Shown: one piece after another, positions 44,281-56,923 of the stretch
How positions within the stretch are numbered: the first letter of the stretch is position 1
Layout: the number at the start of each line of letters is the position of its first letter
Source of the DNA: Stomorhina lunata
Lineage: Eukaryota; Arthropoda; Insecta; Diptera; Rhiniidae
Length of the DNA stretch: 64,000 nucleotides
NCBI GenBank assembly: GCA_933228675.1
Contig: OW121740.1
Location: 7,567,442-7,631,441, forward strand
Reading direction: 5' to 3'
The notes under the pieces: generated by a model
The model's input: only the letters and a program-made list of their open reading frames with translations
Databases searched by the model: none
What the model was told of the DNA's origin: nothing
Program-made: the position numbers and the translations under genes

Positions 44281-45540
44281 TAATATATGAAATTATATTT
44301 ATGCTTCTCTTAAACATGACAAAATTTAAAGTTTTACATTTTCAACTTTTTCAACAAAAAAAGTTCCATTAACAAAAAACTTTCCATTTACGATTAAAGT
44401 CAAAAATACCTGCCTAATAAGCAAAAATACTATAATTTATTTCGTTCCACAATTAACAAGTTTATAAACAACAAAAAAGATTATAGCAAAATAAAAAAAT
44501 TGTAAAATAAAACGGAAAGAACTCCACCCTTTCACTTAAAGGAATTAATTGACAATTAAATTCAATCAAAATCAAAAATAATAATAATAATAATAAAATG
44601 AATATTTGTTTAAATATTATAAAAGCTCAACAAGACAAAGTAAATGAATTAATAAAAATAAATTTTGAAATTAATATGGATTATAACAAATACAAAAGGG
44701 AAAGAAATAACAATTACGTTAATAATGAAAGTAATATTAAATACACAAGAGTAATGTTAGTTTTATATATAAAAATGTTAACAGTGAAGGTTAAAAAAGT
44801 AGAGACAGTTTAAATAATAATATCAATTTAATTTAAAATTTCAATAGAACTTTTCCATTAATACATTTTTATATCCTAAAATTTTGCCCCCCACTGTTGT
44901 TTATATATAAGCTTGATCTTTTGTTTATTAACACATCATAATGTTGTTGTTGTTGCTGTCATTGCTGCTGCTGCTGCAATCACTGACAGACAACTTGGCA
45001 CCATCTTAGTTTGACACAAAGAAAAATAAATAATTGTTTCATATCTTAGATTAAGATTCTTAAGAAATTCGTAAGAAAAAAAGAAATTCATTTGAATTTA
45101 ACAAAATCTTAAAAACACCTGAAAAAGAAAATTGCAAGAAAATGCAGCCAGTACATAAATTATTGCTAAGGAAAATTCAAGGTAAAGCTTTAGACAAACG
45201 CTAGAATGCTCTAGAACAAAAGCAAAGTTTATAACAATTATTACGTTAACTTTTCTAAATTGCATATTCTTCCATCATCGGTAGTTATGACAGCCCCTAG
45301 CAATTTTATAGCAAAATAGTACGACAAAATGACAAAAGTAATAAATTTGTAAAGGAAATAAGAATAACAAATATTTCATAGTATCAAATTACATTTATAA
45401 ATATTTTATTTAATTAATATTCCGAGTGGAAATTTTACAGCAAAACTTTTTTGAAATTTACAAGGGATTATTATTCAACAAGTCTAAATATGACAGCCGG
45501 TATAAAAAGATGACATTTTATAAAAAATCTCATATTTAGA
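44281..45540. other. AT-rich spacer with a TTG/CTG microsatellite
   Basis: A short (TTG)n-(CTG)n tract lies at about 44942-44977. The open frame at 44598-44813 is N/K/I-rich with no motif and is judged non-coding. Confidence 0.5.
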
Positions 45541-48500
45541 AAGATATTTCAATTGAAATATGTACAATGTGTTATAATATATTATAAACACGTTATAAAA
45601 GATTATAATAATTACATTATAACAGCATTATAGTACATTATAATACATTATTACAGCATTATAATGAGTTATAAAGATAATATAAGCACTCCGTTATAAT
45701 GAATTATAAATGCACTATTATGCGTCATAATAAACTATAACCGTATAAAAATTCATTATACAACATTATAATAGAATTATAATGCGATTACAATGGGTTA
45801 TAATACATTATCATCGCATTACAATACGTTATACATTATAACCGCATTATAATGCGTTATAATACATTAATAATGCGTTATAATATATTATAAAAGCATT
45901 ATAATACATTATAACCGCATTAAAATGTGTTATAATACGTTATAACCGCATTATAAAGCGTTATAATATATTATCACCGCATTGTTATGCGTTTTAATTC
46001 ATTAAAACTACATTTAAATGCGTTAAAATACAATTTAACCTCAGCGCGCTAAAATACATTAAAACGGCATTATAATGCATCACAATACATTATCACTGCA
46101 TTATAATTCGTTATAATAATGCGTTATGATACATTTAAAACACATTATAATGCGTTATAATACATTATAACAAGAGTATAATACGTTATAATACATTACA
46201 ACCGGATTAACATTATAAAGAATTATAATATATTATAGCCGCATTATAATGCTTTATAATACATTATAACCGCATTATAATGCGTTACATTGCACTATAA
46301 CCGCATTACAATGCGTTAAAATACACTAAAATCGCATTATGCGTTATAATACATTAAACGTTATAACAGCATTATAACGCGTTTTTATATATTATTACCG
46401 CATTATAATGCGTTATAATACATTATAACCGCATTATAACGCGTTATTATGCATTATAACCGCATTATATTGCGTTATAATACATTATAACCGCATTATA
46501 ACACATTATAACTGCATTATAATGCGTTATAATACATTGTAACCGCATTGTAATGCCTTATTATATGCTATAATCACATTATAATCCGTTTTTATATATT
46601 ATAACCGCATTATACTGCGTTATAATATGTTATAACCGCATTGTAATGCGTTATAATACATTATAACTCCATTACAAAGCGTTATAATACATTATAACCT
46701 CATTATAATGCGTTATTATAGATTCTAATCGCATTATAATGCGTTATAATACATTATAACCGCATTATAATGCCTTATTATAGTTATAACCGCATTATAA
46801 TGTGTTATTATATATTATAACAGCATTATACTTCGTTATAATATAATATAGCCGCATTATAATGCGTTTCAATACATTACAGCCGCATTGTAATGCGTTA
46901 TAATACGTTATAACTTCATTATAATACGTTATAATACATTATAATGCAATGTAATATATTATAACCGCATTATAATGAGTTATAATAAATTATAATCGCA
47001 TTATAATGTGTTGTAATACCTTATAACCGCATTATAATGCCTTAAAATACATTATAACCGCATTATAATGGGTTATAATGCATTATAACAGCATTATAAT
47101 GCCTTACTATACGTTATAACCGCATTATAATGCGATCTAATACGTTATAAACGCATTATAATGCGTTATGATACATTATAACTGCGTTATAATGCGTTAT
47201 AAAACATTATAACTGCAATATAATGCGTTATAAAACATTATAACTGCATTATAATACGTTCTAATATATTATAACCGCATTATAATGATGTCATAATGTC
47301 ATAACAACATTATATTGCGTTACTGTGTATTATAACTGCATTATAATGCGTTATAATACATTATAACTACATTATAATTGGTTATAATATATTATAACCT
47401 CATTTTAATGCGTTATAATATGTTATAACAGTATTATAATGCATCATAATACATTATAACCGCGTTATAATGTGTTATAATACATTATAACCGCATTGTA
47501 ATGCGTTATAATAAATTAGAACCACATTATAATGCGTTATAATACATTATAATACATTAAGACACAATTTAACCCCATTATAATGCGTTGTAATACATTT
47601 TAACTGCATTATAACGTTATATAATACATTTTGCCCGCATTATAATGCGTTATAATAAATTATAACCGCATTATAATGCGTTGTAATACCTTATAACCGC
47701 ATTATAATGCGTTATAATACATTATAACCGCATTATAATGTGTTATAATGCATTATAACAGCATTATAATGCCTTACTATATGTTATAACCGCATTATAA
47801 TGCGATCTAATACATTATTAACGCATTATAATGCGTTATAATACATTATAACTTCGTTATGATACGTTATGATACATTATAACTGCATTATAATATGTTT
47901 TAATATATTATAACCGCATTATAATGCGTTATTATATGTCATAACCGCATTATATTGCGTTACTGTGTATTATAACTGCATTATAATGCGTTATAATACA
48001 TTATAATTGGTTATAATATATTATAACCTCATTTTAATGCGTTATAATGTTATAACAGTATTATAATGCATTATAATACATTATAACCGCATTATAATGC
48101 GTTATAATACATTGTAACCGCATTGTAATGCGTTATAATAAATTAGAGCCACATTATAATGCGTTATAATACATTATAACCACATTATAACACATTAAGA
48201 CACAATTTAACCCCATTATAATGCGTTATAATACATTTTAGCTGCATTATAATACGTTCTAATATATTATAACCGCATTATAATGATGTCATAATGTCAT
48301 AACCACATTATATTGCGTTACTGTGTATTATAACTGCATTATAATGCGTTATAATACATTATATGTACATTATAATTGGTTATAATATATTATAACCTCA
48401 TTTTAATGCGTTATAATATGTTATAACAGTATTATAATGCATCATAATACATTATAACCGCGTAATAATGTGTTATAATACATTATAACCGCATTGTAAT

Positions 48501-49440
48501 GCGTTATAATAAATTATAACCGCATTATAATGCGTTGTAATACCTTATAACCGCATTATAATGCGTTATAATACATTATAACCGCATTATAATGTGTTAT
48601 AATGCATTATTACAGCATTATAATGCCTTACTATATGTTATAACCGCATTATAATGCGATCTAATACATTATTAACGCATTATAATGCGTTATAATACAT
48701 TATAACTTCGTTATGATACGTTATGATACATTATAACTGCATTATAATATGTTTTAATATATTATAACCGCATTATATTGCGTTACTGTGTATTATAACT
48801 GCATTATAATGCGTTATAATACATTATAACTACATTATAATTGGTTATAATATATTATAACCTCATTTTAATGCGTTATAATATGTTATAACAGTATTAT
48901 AATGCATTATAATACATTATAACCGCATTATAATGCGTTATAATACATTGTAACCGCATTGTAATGCGTTATAATAAATTAGAGCCACATTATAATGCGT
49001 TATAATACATTATAACCACATTATAACACATTAAGACACAATTTAACCCCATTATAATGCGTTATAATACATTTTAGCTGCATTATAACGTTATATAATA
49101 CATTTTACCCTCATTATAATGCGTTATAATACATTATTACCTGGTTATAATGCAATATAACCATATTGTAGTACATTATGACTGCTTTATTATGTGTTAT
49201 AATACATTATAATGGGTTATAATATATTATAATCCCTTTGTAATGCGATTATAACGCTTTGTAATATGATTACAATGCATTATAATGCGTTTAAATTTTA
49301 GTTTAACAACATTATAAGGCTTTATAATTCATTTGGAATACATTTGAATGCGTCATTGTTCATTATAACAACCTAAAAATACCTTATAATAACATTATAA
49401 TGTGTTATAATAATACTAAAACATGCTATAATTAATTTCG
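45541..49440 (+). repeat. 31-bp palindromic satellite (CCGCATTATAATGCG), ~125 units
   Basis: The unit is CATTATAACCGCATTATA followed by ATGCGTTATAATA: nested palindromes with two CpGs per unit in otherwise pure AT sequence. Higher-order structure is visible: the rare variant TACTGTGTAT occurs at 47321, 47961, 48319 and 48784, each inside a long shared series of variant units. It is unrelated in sequence to the other satellites but has the same 31-bp unit length as those near Snmp1. Confidence 0.92.
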
Positions 49441-50450
49441 TACAAATTTCTTTTGAGATAATTTTCACGAAATTCTTTTAAAAACTCAAGCAAGCATTTA
49501 ATTAATTAATTTCTATGTTTCCAGTGTTGTTAATTTGCTTGTTCAGCCTCAAAAAAAAAAAAAACTAGAAAACGACAACACACCAACATTCACCCAAAGC
49601 TTTGCCAACGCTTTTGTTTTCATTTGAGTTGTTCTGGTTCTGTTCTATGAAATTGATGGTATGTTTCGCTCTTAAAACAATTATACAGTTTCAGTGTTGC
49701 TGTTAAGCTTTTTGTTGTTAGTGTTGCTTACATATAAGCCAGCAAAGACCCCTGATTCTTTCGTTTGGCAGACGACGTCAATATCGTCATCATAATAAAT
49801 AAAACGTTTGTTCACCTTTCTTTTGTTATTATCTTTATTATGTTTCTTTTATTGTTGTTGTTTTGTTTCCCCTTTGAAGTAGTTTAATGTCTTTTGTTGT
49901 TGTTTTTGTGGGATTTTTGCAAAGTTTACTTTACAGAGGAAAATTTTAAGCAAAAAAAAATGAATTTAAATTAATGTAAACATGTGTCAATACAATAGCA
50001 AATATTAATTGAAATCAAATGTTTCTTTTCGTCTGTTTTGTTAAGTTTTTTGAAAAAATGCCAATTTTTTCTTCGGTTTTGTTTCGTTACCGAACCATTA
50101 AGACAAAGTATTTAGTTAAAAGAATGGATGTAATTGTCAAAGCAGATGATAATTTGTAGAATTAAAGCAACAATTAAAATAATGAAATAATTATTTGAAT
50201 AAATTAAAGCAAAAAAACTGAGACATTTTGAGTCTTTTTATTTTTTTTAGTCATTATTTAAATTATGTAAGTTTGTTAGCTTTACTTCATTATCTCACTC
50301 TCTCCCTGATTTAATTACAACTCTGTTAAGTTTAGTTTACATTTTGCTGTAGTGTTGCCAACTATTAAAAAAACAAAGAATAAAAGCTGCTGAAGGTTGA
50401 TTTAGGCACGTTAAACATTAAGGGCAAAACTATTAAAAAGGTATTAAGTA
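49441..50450. other. AT-rich non-coding DNA, no gene seen
   Basis: Ordinary-looking intergenic sequence with short TTG-type tracts (about 49850-49910). No ORF or repeat family recognised. Confidence 0.5.
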
Positions 50451-50555
50451 ATGGGTGTTTTTTTTAGAGGTATAGAACTTCGAATTGAAATAAAACACAA
50501 GAAAATCGTTTTAATGTCCATCAATTTGGCTTTATTGGAAGGATAATTTTATGCC

Positions 50556-51010
50556 TGTTTGGGAGTTTTTCCCAAACTGGGAATCCTAAAACTTACTTGA
50601 CGGCGAACCCTACCTAAAGTTTCCAACTACTTATTAATTGTTGTTGCATTTTTTCTTATTTTCTTTTAATAGTTAATTTGTTTACAAAATTATTGAAATA
50701 AGACCCATAACGGTCAATTCTTTATTGCTTTAGATATTATCTATGTACTTATATTTTTTTGTACAAAGAATTGTCTGCTACTTATTTATGTAAAAATACA
50801 TAAGCAGGTAGAAAATAAGATCATCATTGCTTTGGTGATCTGTTTGTTTTAAATTAAAAAATTAATTGTTACTTAAACTCCGCGAGAAGCGGACGACTTG
50901 TCTCCACTAGAGGTGGATAAAAAAAAAAAAAAATTAAAACATAATTAAAGTGTTTTTAATATTCTGGTCAATGGGGACCAGAATCAACTAGATCAATAAA
51001 ATCTCCTACA
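50556..51010 (+). repeat. BEL/Pao 5' LTR
   Basis: Starts with the hairpin TTTGGGAGTTTTTCCCAAA. Near its end a perfect 9-bp hairpin (ATTCTGGTC / GACCAGAAT, 50961-50984) stands 10 nt before AATAAA (50995-51000). Another small hairpin, TCCGCGAGAAGCGGA, lies near 50879-50893. Confidence 0.93.
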
Positions 51011-51016
51011 TAAAAT

Positions 51017-51034
51017 TGGTGCCGAAACCCGGGA
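51017..51034 (+). other. Primer-binding site, probably for tRNA-Phe
   Basis: TGGTGCCGAAACCCGGGA starts 6 bp after the 5' LTR. It is complementary over 18 nt to the 3' end of insect tRNA-Phe(GAA) plus CCA, as recalled from Drosophila. It would prime minus-strand DNA synthesis. Confidence 0.8.
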
Positions 51035-51151
51035 AAACTTCATGCGCTGAAGTATACCCTTCTCCATAATTCTACAGCGAATTTACTGCCGTCGAGCCTA
51101 CGGTGATTTATTGGGTTGTCACATCGAATTTCGTGCTAAATTCTGTGCAAC

Positions 51152-54100
51152 ATGGAATCAATCGCTGCGGTGATTGAGGATCAAAAGAAACTTCTGAAGC
51201 ATATTGAACGTCTGGAAGCCACGTTCACCCAACAGCCAAGGGTCGCCAAGACCAAGGGGTTTGTCCAAATGATGATTGAAGAGTTGGAGCTCTCGTACAA
51301 AACTTTTAAGGATACCCATGAACAAATAATGGATGTTTTTCGAGAGAGTTCCTTAGCTGAAGCAGAAGTTCCCTACGTAAAAGATGACGTGTTTTACAAG
51401 TGTTATGACATTTATTTTGCGTTTAAAACAAATCTCCTCGATTTAATGTTTGAACTTGAATCCCCTCAGACTCCAACCGTCCATGCAAGTACCTTCGCAA
51501 CGTCGAGCCGGAACGAAACTTTTAGTGCTGGTGCCAGGCTGCCAAAAATCGACCTCCCTAAATTTTCGGGAGATTATCTTGAATGGATTTCTTATCGAGA
51601 TATGTTTTTGTCGCTGGTTCATCAAAACAATTCTTTATCTAAGGTTCAAAAATATTTTTATTTGAAGGGCTCTTGTGAAGGAACACCACTCAGCTTAGTA
51701 AATGAGTATCCAGCTGCCGATACTAGCTATGATTTAGCATGGGAGGCTCTAGAGAAGCGATTTCACAACGAAAGAAAACTGGTCGAGCAAATTCTTAGGA
51801 GGTTGTTTTCCATTCCGTGTTCTACTGGCTCATTTCTCAGCATCAAAGAGTTATTGGATTCCACTAGAAACTGTCTAGCCCAGCTGAAATCTTTGAAGAT
51901 TAACATCTCTACTTGGGACCCCATACTAATTTACTTAACTTCTCAGAAACTGGATTTACAAACCCGCAAGGAGTGGGAACAATCCTTGAAGAACGGTACC
52001 ACTGTACCACCAATAACAGACATGCTTATCTTTTTGGAAACTACATTTAGAGCACTAGAATCTGTTGAAGATGCTACTCAACCTAGCCCTAATAAATCTT
52101 TTAAGGAGAAATCGTCTGAATTTCGTCGTAAGCCTATGCGAACTATCCGAACTCATACTACAACTGCATTATCGGATGACAACTGCCCCTGCTGCACTAA
52201 GCGTCACCCTCTCTACAAATGCTTCAAGTTCGCAACTTTATCTTCTATGGATAAAAAGAATATTGTCAACCAACAACGTTTATGCAAAAACTGCCTCCGC
52301 TCTGGACATCTGCAATCATCTTGTAAATTGAATACGAAATGTCATCTATGTGGTGAGCCACATCATACAATCGTGCATAATGAATTCTCGTCTAAAGGTA
52401 ATTCTCAGTCTCCAAGCACTACTGATCAAACAAATGCATCCAACCAAACTTTTCAAAATCCATCGACGACATCTACACCTAATGCTACAACTGTAAGTAC
52501 AAATCTTTCTAATCTGAAAACAAATCTGTTGAACCCAGCATTACTAGCCACTGTGAAGGTTATTATCAAAACAGAAAATTGTGTTTTTAAAGTTAAAGCT
52601 CTTGTGGACCAGGGTTCACAAATTTCTTTTATTTCTGAAGAGCTAGCTCAGCTCCTACCGCTGCCAAAGAATAAAACCAATGTGCAAGTCTCAGGCATTG
52701 GAGGAAAGCGTTCGCTTACAGTTAGAAAATCAGTAAATATTACTATAAATTCTAGCTACAATAATGATTTTCAATTAAAAGTTACTGCCTTAGTAATTCC
52801 TTCTGTCTCCTCTTATATTCCTACTAAAATTCCTTCAAATGGCCTTCCAGACCTTTCAGAATTTTGTCTTGCAGATCCTGAATTTATGCGGTCTGAGAAA
52901 ATAGATCTCCTCCTTGGAAATGATGTTTACGGTGAGATACTTTTATCCAGAATGAAAAAGTATAAAAACAGTCTTCTTCTACAAGAAACGCACTTTGGTT
53001 GGATGGTGTCTGGACCTACACATCAGATGGCTGATAGTGTAAATATCACAGCAAATCTATGCTCATTGGAAAATCAATTACGGCTATTCTGGGAACAAGA
53101 GGAACTAATGGAATGTAAGTCTTTATCTAATGAAGAAGAGCTTTGTGAAAAACTATTTCTAGAAACTCATACTAGAGATGAATCTGGTAGATATTCCGTT
53201 CATCTGCCTTTTAAGAGGTTACTTCAAGGTCAACCGTTACCCTCTTTCTCTTTTACTGATTATAATGCAATCAAAAGACTAAAGCAACTAGAATCTTCAT
53301 TCAAGGTCAAACCGCAGTTTGCTGAACAATATAGTAAATTCATGGAAGAATATGAATCTCTACAACATATGGTAAAATTAGGTGAATATCCACAAACAAT
53401 CCCAGAAAATTCTTATTTTTTCCCTCACCATGGTGTACTCAGGGAGAGTAGTAGCACAACAAAACTACGCGTTGTTTTTGATGGTAGCAACCGAAGGCCT
53501 CCCCAATCGTCACTTAATGAAGAACTGTCTGCCGGACCTGCCTTACAAAATGACTTGCCAACTATAATTTTGAGATGGAGAAGACATCGCATAGCATTTA
53601 CTGCAGATTTGGAAAAGATGTTTCGCCAAATAAAGGTATGTGAGTCTCATCAAAACTTTCAGTGTATCTTATGGAGAGATACCTTTGGCAAAATCTGTGT
53701 ATACTCTTTAAAAACGGTTACTTATGGAACTACATCAGCCCCTTACTTGGCTATAAGAGTACTACAACAATTATCAACCGACGAAGGGCATAATTACCCC
53801 CAGGCTGCTAAAATACTTCGCAGCGATACGTATGTCGATGACGTCATCTCTGGTGCAGACAACTTTGACGATGCCTTACAATTACAACAACAACTGTGCT
53901 CTCTTTTGAAATCTGGTGGATTTCGACTACGAAAATGGAATTCAAACTCTACGCAGCTGCTCAAATGCATTCCTGAAGAAGATCGTGAAAAAAGAGAGTC
54001 TTTTTCTATACAACAAAATTACTCTGCTAAAGCGCTTGGTCTCTACTGGGACACTACTAACGATTATTTTTTCTTTCTAATCAATTTTGAATTTTCTAAA

Positions 54101-56443
54101 GTTATTTCTAAAAGCAGTTTGCTTTCAGATGCCGCTAAGTTGTTCGATCCACTAGGATGGCTTGCCCCTACAACAATTATAGCTAAAATTACTTTTCAGC
54201 AACTCTGGAAACTTAAACTTGACTGGAACGACACTCTTCCTGAGGAAATTAGTCAAAAATGGATAACCTACAGATCTAAATTAAAATTTCTGGAAGAAAT
54301 TAAAGTACCTAGATGGCTAGGCTACTCCTGCAACAATACTATTGAACTCCACGGTTTTAGTGACGCGTCCAAGACGGCGTATGCTGCTGCAGTCTACGCG
54401 AGAATAGTTACATCGTCAGGCGAGGTGACTGTAAATTTATTACAGGCTAAAACCAAAGTTGCACCTTTAAAAACAGAAACCATTCCAAGACTGGAATTAA
54501 GCGCTGCTACATTGCTGTCTAAACTGGTCGCTACTATAAAAAATAACTCGGATTTTAACATAAGTTCTACTGTATATTGGACCGATAGCACTATCGTACT
54601 TGCATGGCTCCAGAATTGCTCATCAAGGTTGGAAGTATACGTGGCAAATCGAGTGGCGATTATACAACGTCTTTCAAAGGCGATCGACTGGAGATACGTT
54701 CCTTCCGATGACAACCCCGCAGATTGTGCGTCTAGAGGAGTACAGCCCGAAAATTTGCTTCATCATGAAATTTGGTTTAACGGGCCCCCGTGGCTAAAAA
54801 CTGGACCTGAAACCTGGCCCAAATCCCCTATTGGTTCTACGCAATCAACAGCATTGCATTGTAGCAGTCATTTAACTACAGATTCTTCTAATCTTCAATA
54901 TCCTGAAATTACTTCAAAATTCTTTAAATGGTCAACTACTATACGCGTGACATCATATATCTTCAGATTTTACAATAATATAAAGCGCAGGCTACAGAAA
55001 CAACAACAAGAAAAAGGATTTCTAAAAACTTATGAACTGAATTATTCCAAACTTCTTCTCATCAAACTAACTCAAGCTGTCGCCTTCTATGATGATATTC
55101 GATGCTTAAAATCGAATAAGCCCCTTCCGCTCAATAGTAAAATTGGGAAGCTGTCGCCCTTCCTGGATGAATCTGACATTTTGCGAGTCGGAGGTCGCCT
55201 TTCAAACGCAAATATTCCATTCCAAACTAAACATCCTATATTATTATCTAAAAGAAATCCACTTTCTTTACTTATATTTTCAGAAGCACACCACAAAACA
55301 CTTCATGGTAGCCTCCAGCTAATGCAGTCATACATTTCCCGTCATTACTGGATACTCTCTGCTCGAGATTTGGCTAAAGAAATTCAGCGCAAGTGCATTG
55401 TGTGCTTCAAGTATAAAACCCAGACGTGTCAACAACTCATGGGAAACCTGCCAGCAGCTCGTGTTCAACCCACACGTGCTTTTAAACATAGCGGATTAGA
55501 CTACGCAGGCCCCATCTCAATTAAGCTGTCTTCACTGCGAACCGCATCTACTTCCAAGGCCTACATCTGTCTATTTGTTTGTATGTGTACAAAGGCCATA
55601 CACTTGGAAGCTGTAACGAGCCTAAATGTTGATGCCTTCTTAGCAGCGTTTCGTCGTTTCACCTCAAGGAGAGGCCAATGTACTGACCTATACTCTGATT
55701 GTGGTACAAATTTTGTAGGCGCCAACAAAGAACTCCAGGTACTCTACCAGCGCAACAAATCGTCTCTACCCGATCATCTACAAGAAACCATGGCTAATCA
55801 AGGCACGAAATGGCATTTCATACCACCAGCTTCCCCACATTTCGGTGGTCTATGGGAAGCGGGAGTGAAGTCTACCAAACATCATTTACGACGCATTATG
55901 AAAGATCGACTCCTAACGTATGAAGAACTAAGCACCCTCTTGGCACAAATTGAAAGCTGTCTCAATTCGCGCCCATTGTGCCCCCTCTCAACAGATCCTG
56001 CTGACAGTAACGTCCTCACACCTGCCCACTTCTTAATCGGAGAACCAACTAACTGCATCCCAGATGACGATCTCCTTGATATATCCATTGACCGTCTTAC
56101 TAGATGGAAAGTTGTGGAACAACTGAAGCAACACTTCTGGTCTCGATGGTATAAAGAATTTATTTGCCGACTTCAAGCACGTCCAAAATGGAATAAAATC
56201 AATCAAAACCTCAAAGTCGGAGATATTGTCCTTCTACTGCATGAAAAAAGTGTTCCCGGTCAATGGCCACTAGCAAAAGTTGAAGAACTTCACCCAGGCG
56301 CAGATGGTTTAGTGAGAGTGGTCACCCTTTACTGTAACAAGAAGTACATCAAGCGTCCTATCTCCAAGATTTGTCTCCTGCCTTCGAATGAGGTCCAACA
56401 ATCATCCCAAGTCAGCAATCAACATGAAGAAATCAAAAACTGA
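51152..56443 (+). CDS. BEL/Pao gag-pol polyprotein, 1763 residues, intact
   Basis: One uninterrupted frame. The Gag part (about 1-460) has the FSGDYLEWISYRDMF segment typical of Pao Gag and cysteine-histidine knuckles at ~344-408 (CPCCTKRH, CKNCLRSGHLQSSC, CHLCGEPHH). The aspartic protease has its active-site region at ~486 (LVDQGSQISF). Reverse transcriptase spans about 770-920, with TADLEKMFRQI near 819 and YVDDV at ~894. RNase H follows (HGFSDASK ~1067, YWTDSTIVLAWL ~1143). Integrase has an HH-CC zinc region (~1380-1410), then catalytic acids in LDYAGP (~1450), YSDCGTNF (~1515) and GLWEAGVK (~1568). The C-terminus (VGDIVLLLHE onwards) matches the conserved tail of Pao elements. No envelope gene follows. 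The ATG at 51152 is chosen because it begins the Gag coiled-coil-like region 118 bp after the primer site. No inactivating change was seen. Confidence 0.95.
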   Translation: MESIAAVIEDQKKLLKHIERLEATFTQQPRVAKTKGFVQMMIEELELSYKTFKDTHEQIMDVFRESSLAEAEVPYVKDDVFYKCYDIYFAFKTNLLDLMFELESPQTPTVHASTFATSSRNETFSAGARLPKIDLPKFSGDYLEWISYRDMFLSLVHQNNSLSKVQKYFYLKGSCEGTPLSLVNEYPAADTSYDLAWEALEKRFHNERKLVEQILRRLFSIPCSTGSFLSIKELLDSTRNCLAQLKSLKINISTWDPILIYLTSQKLDLQTRKEWEQSLKNGTTVPPITDMLIFLETTFRALESVEDATQPSPNKSFKEKSSEFRRKPMRTIRTHTTTALSDDNCPCCTKRHPLYKCFKFATLSSMDKKNIVNQQRLCKNCLRSGHLQSSCKLNTKCHLCGEPHHTIVHNEFSSKGNSQSPSTTDQTNASNQTFQNPSTTSTPNATTVSTNLSNLKTNLLNPALLATVKVIIKTENCVFKVKALVDQGSQISFISEELAQLLPLPKNKTNVQVSGIGGKRSLTVRKSVNITINSSYNNDFQLKVTALVIPSVSSYIPTKIPSNGLPDLSEFCLADPEFMRSEKIDLLLGNDVYGEILLSRMKKYKNSLLLQETHFGWMVSGPTHQMADSVNITANLCSLENQLRLFWEQEELMECKSLSNEEELCEKLFLETHTRDESGRYSVHLPFKRLLQGQPLPSFSFTDYNAIKRLKQLESSFKVKPQFAEQYSKFMEEYESLQHMVKLGEYPQTIPENSYFFPHHGVLRESSSTTKLRVVFDGSNRRPPQSSLNEELSAGPALQNDLPTIILRWRRHRIAFTADLEKMFRQIKVCESHQNFQCILWRDTFGKICVYSLKTVTYGTTSAPYLAIRVLQQLSTDEGHNYPQAAKILRSDTYVDDVISGADNFDDALQLQQQLCSLLKSGGFRLRKWNSNSTQLLKCIPEEDREKRESFSIQQNYSAKALGLYWDTTNDYFFFLINFEFSKVISKSSLLSDAAKLFDPLGWLAPTTIIAKITFQQLWKLKLDWNDTLPEEISQKWITYRSKLKFLEEIKVPRWLGYSCNNTIELHGFSDASKTAYAAAVYARIVTSSGEVTVNLLQAKTKVAPLKTETIPRLELSAATLLSKLVATIKNNSDFNISSTVYWTDSTIVLAWLQNCSSRLEVYVANRVAIIQRLSKAIDWRYVPSDDNPADCASRGVQPENLLHHEIWFNGPPWLKTGPETWPKSPIGSTQSTALHCSSHLTTDSSNLQYPEITSKFFKWSTTIRVTSYIFRFYNNIKRRLQKQQQEKGFLKTYELNYSKLLLIKLTQAVAFYDDIRCLKSNKPLPLNSKIGKLSPFLDESDILRVGGRLSNANIPFQTKHPILLSKRNPLSLLIFSEAHHKTLHGSLQLMQSYISRHYWILSARDLAKEIQRKCIVCFKYKTQTCQQLMGNLPAARVQPTRAFKHSGLDYAGPISIKLSSLRTASTSKAYICLFVCMCTKAIHLEAVTSLNVDAFLAAFRRFTSRRGQCTDLYSDCGTNFVGANKELQVLYQRNKSSLPDHLQETMANQGTKWHFIPPASPHFGGLWEAGVKSTKHHLRRIMKDRLLTYEELSTLLAQIESCLNSRPLCPLSTDPADSNVLTPAHFLIGEPTNCIPDDDLLDISIDRLTRWKVVEQLKQHFWSRWYKEFICRLQARPKWNKINQNLKVGDIVLLLHEKSVPGQWPLAKVEELHPGADGLVRVVTLYCNKKYIKRPISKICLLPSNEVQQSSQVSNQHEEIKN

Positions 56444-56450
56444 CGTTCTT

Positions 56451-56462
56451 GGCGGGGGAGAA
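56451..56462 (+). other. Polypurine tract of the BEL/Pao element
   Basis: GGCGGGGGAGAA lies directly before the 3' LTR and 7 bp after the stop codon. It would prime plus-strand DNA synthesis. Confidence 0.8.
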
Positions 56463-56917
56463 TGTTTGGGAGTTTTTCCCAAACTGGGAATCCTAAAACT
56501 TACTTGACGGCGAACCCTACCTAAAGTTTCCAACTACTTATTAATTGTTGTTGCATTTTTTCTTATTTTCTTTTAATAGTTAATTTGTTTACAAAATTAT
56601 TGAAATAAGACCCATAACGGTCAATTCTTTATTGCTTTAGATATTATCTATGTACTTATATTTTTTTGTACAAAGAATTGTCTGCTACTTATTTATGTAA
56701 AAATACATAAGCAGGTAGAAAATAAGATCATCATTGCTTTGGTGATCTGTTTGTTTTAAATTAAAAAATTAATTGTTACTTAAACTCCGCGAGAAGCGGA
56801 CGACTTGTCTCCACTAGAGGTGGATAAAAAAAAAAAAAAATTAAAACATAATTAAAGTGTTTTTAATATTCTGGTCAATGGGGACCAGAATCAACTAGAT
56901 CAATAAAATCTCCTACA
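56463..56917 (+). repeat. BEL/Pao 3' LTR
   Basis: Same 455 bp as the 5' LTR, with no difference seen by eye. AATAAA at 56902-56907 is the likely polyadenylation signal of the genomic transcript. Confidence 0.93.
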
Positions 56918-56923
56918 ATGCCA

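Larger units (their letters stand above)
50556..56917 (+). mobile_element. Full-length BEL/Pao LTR retrotransposon
   Basis: 455-bp LTRs at 50556-51010 and 56463-56917 were indistinguishable by eye, including an identical run of 15 A. Both start TG and end CA. The 5-bp target duplication ATGCC is at 50551-50555 and 56918-56922. A primer-binding site, a single gag-pol frame and a purine tract are all in place, so the copy looks intact and young. It lies in the opposite orientation to the host mariner. Confidence 0.95.

Noticed and set aside
44598..44813. 71-codon frame rich in N, K and I
   Set aside because: Composition reflects AT-rich DNA; no motif, no neighbours and no repeat-independent support for coding.
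51443..56088. Several short frames on both strands within the BEL/Pao coding region
   Set aside because: They overlap the 1763-codon gag-pol frame out of phase and have no independent features.
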